This document shows, one piece after another, positions 63,463 through 64,000 of a stretch of DNA of 64,000 nucleotides. Below the pieces are notes generated by a model, which was given only the letters and a program-made list of their open reading frames with translations, had not been told where the DNA came from and did not search any database. The stretch is from Candidatus Gastranaerophilales bacterium (lineage in GTDB: Bacteria > Cyanobacteriota > Vampirovibrionia > Gastranaerophilales > Gastranaerophilaceae), in contig CAJUJH010000001.1 in assembly GCA_910586855.1 (NCBI GenBank), positions 372,001-436,000 of the forward strand. Direction: 5' to 3'. The position numbers and the translations under genes were made by a program. Position 1 is the stretch's first letter, and each line of letters opens with the position of its first letter.

Positions 63463-63501
63463 TATAATAAATAAATTTAAGAATTAAGGAGACAGAACAA
63501 A

Positions 63502-64000
63502 GTGTCAACAAGCATAGATTATTTTGATTATATACGAATTTCAATAGCATCAAGCGAGAGAGTTCTAAAATGGTCATACGGTGAAGTTACAAAGCCTGAA
63601 ACCATTAACTATAGAACCTTGAAACCTGAACGTGACGGTCTTTTCTGTGAAAGAATTTTTGGACCATCAAAAGACTGGGAATGCTATTGCGGTAAATATA
63701 AAAGAGTACGCCATAAAGGCATTATCTGTGAACGCTGCGGAGTTGAAGTTACAGATTCAAAAGTTCGCCGTCACAGATTAGGTCATATTAAACTTGCAGC
63801 ACCTGTGAGCCACATCTGGTTCTTAAAGGGCATTCCAAGCTATCTTGGCTTGCTTCTTGATATGACCCTTAAAGACTTAGAACAAATTATTTACTTTAAT
63901 AACTACGTTGTAGTAGACCCGGGCGAAAGTCCTTTTAGAAAATTCCAATTGTTATCTGAAGAAGAATATGAAGATTATATTTTGGAAAATGAAGAAAGCG
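63502..64000 (+). CDS. rpoC: RNA polymerase beta' subunit, N-terminal part
   Basis: Only the first 166 codons lie in the window; the gene runs off the right edge. The start is GTG at 63502 with AAGGAGA upstream. It reads MSTSIDYFDYIRISIASSER, then KPETINYRTLKPERDGLFCE, the zinc finger CYCGKYKRVRHKGIICERCG, and VTDSKVRRHRLGHIKLAAPV. All four zinc-binding cysteines are present. Whether beta' is one chain or split into gamma and beta' as in photosynthetic cyanobacteria cannot be seen from this part. Confidence 0.97.
   Translation, partial: MSTSIDYFDYIRISIASSERVLKWSYGEVTKPETINYRTLKPERDGLFCERIFGPSKDWECYCGKYKRVRHKGIICERCGVEVTDSKVRRHRLGHIKLAAPVSHIWFLKGIPSYLGLLLDMTLKDLEQIIYFNNYVVVDPGESPFRKFQLLSEEEYEDYILENEES

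Overview
The window is a piece of an AT-rich bacterial chromosome with dense coding on both strands. The standard code is used, since TGA is read as stop at the ATGA overlaps of deoB and nanK. It has RpoB of cyanobacterial-like size (1104 aa), an SLH-domain envelope protein, a NaChBac-type sodium channel, flagellar rod genes, and many clade-specific proteins whose N-terminus carries a short F-x-G motif. Together these suggest a gut-type Melainabacteria/Vampirovibrionia (Gastranaerophilales-like) genome. That assignment is inference from family knowledge; no search was run.

Layout. (1) 77-1560: five head-to-tail, start-less, GC-richer minus-strand copies of the same 3' gene segment (Cys-rich, ending FSVRCVLG[LF]). 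A sixth lone copy lies at 14624-14944. Both groups have the same ~90-bp hairpin-containing element on their 5' side. This looks like a silent cassette reservoir. (2) 2-10.9 kb: sodium channel, hisG, mazG, a SIMPL protein, ligA, a PLP-dependent decarboxylase, deoB. (3) 10.9-14.3 kb: flagellar genes (a FliK-like candidate, two FlgF/FlgG-type rod/hook proteins, flgB, flgC). (4) 15.2-19.9 kb: membrane proteins, glyoxalase I, and two calpain-like proteases on either side of an ArsR-type regulator. (5) 20-22 kb: tRNA-Thr, tRNA-Thr, tRNA-Tyr and tuf, with truncated tRNA duplications. (6) 22-33 kb: glycosyltransferase, a degenerate HerA-like protein with a very long acidic linker, a REC-STAS regulator, a phosphohexomutase, an amidohydrolase pair, and an envelope repeat protein. 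(7) 33-43.9 kb: proteostasis genes (clpB; tig-clpP-clpX), an SLH protein, and an 825-aa protein combining a Gly/Ala-rich membrane-like region with a RelA/SpoT-like synthetase domain. (8) 43.9-48.6 kb: nanE-nanK, rsmG, and an ATPase-TPR protein. (9) 48.8-59.1 kb: four genes, two large membrane proteins and two GH13 alpha-glucan enzymes. (10) 60.1 kb to the end: rpoB and the start of rpoC.

The strongest leads are the cassette array with its shared upstream element, the RelA/SpoT-domain protein with its small downstream partner, the tRNA partial duplications sharing a palindrome, and the recurring N-terminal F-x-G motif. No complete mobile element, CRISPR array, prophage or reverse transcriptase is present in the window.
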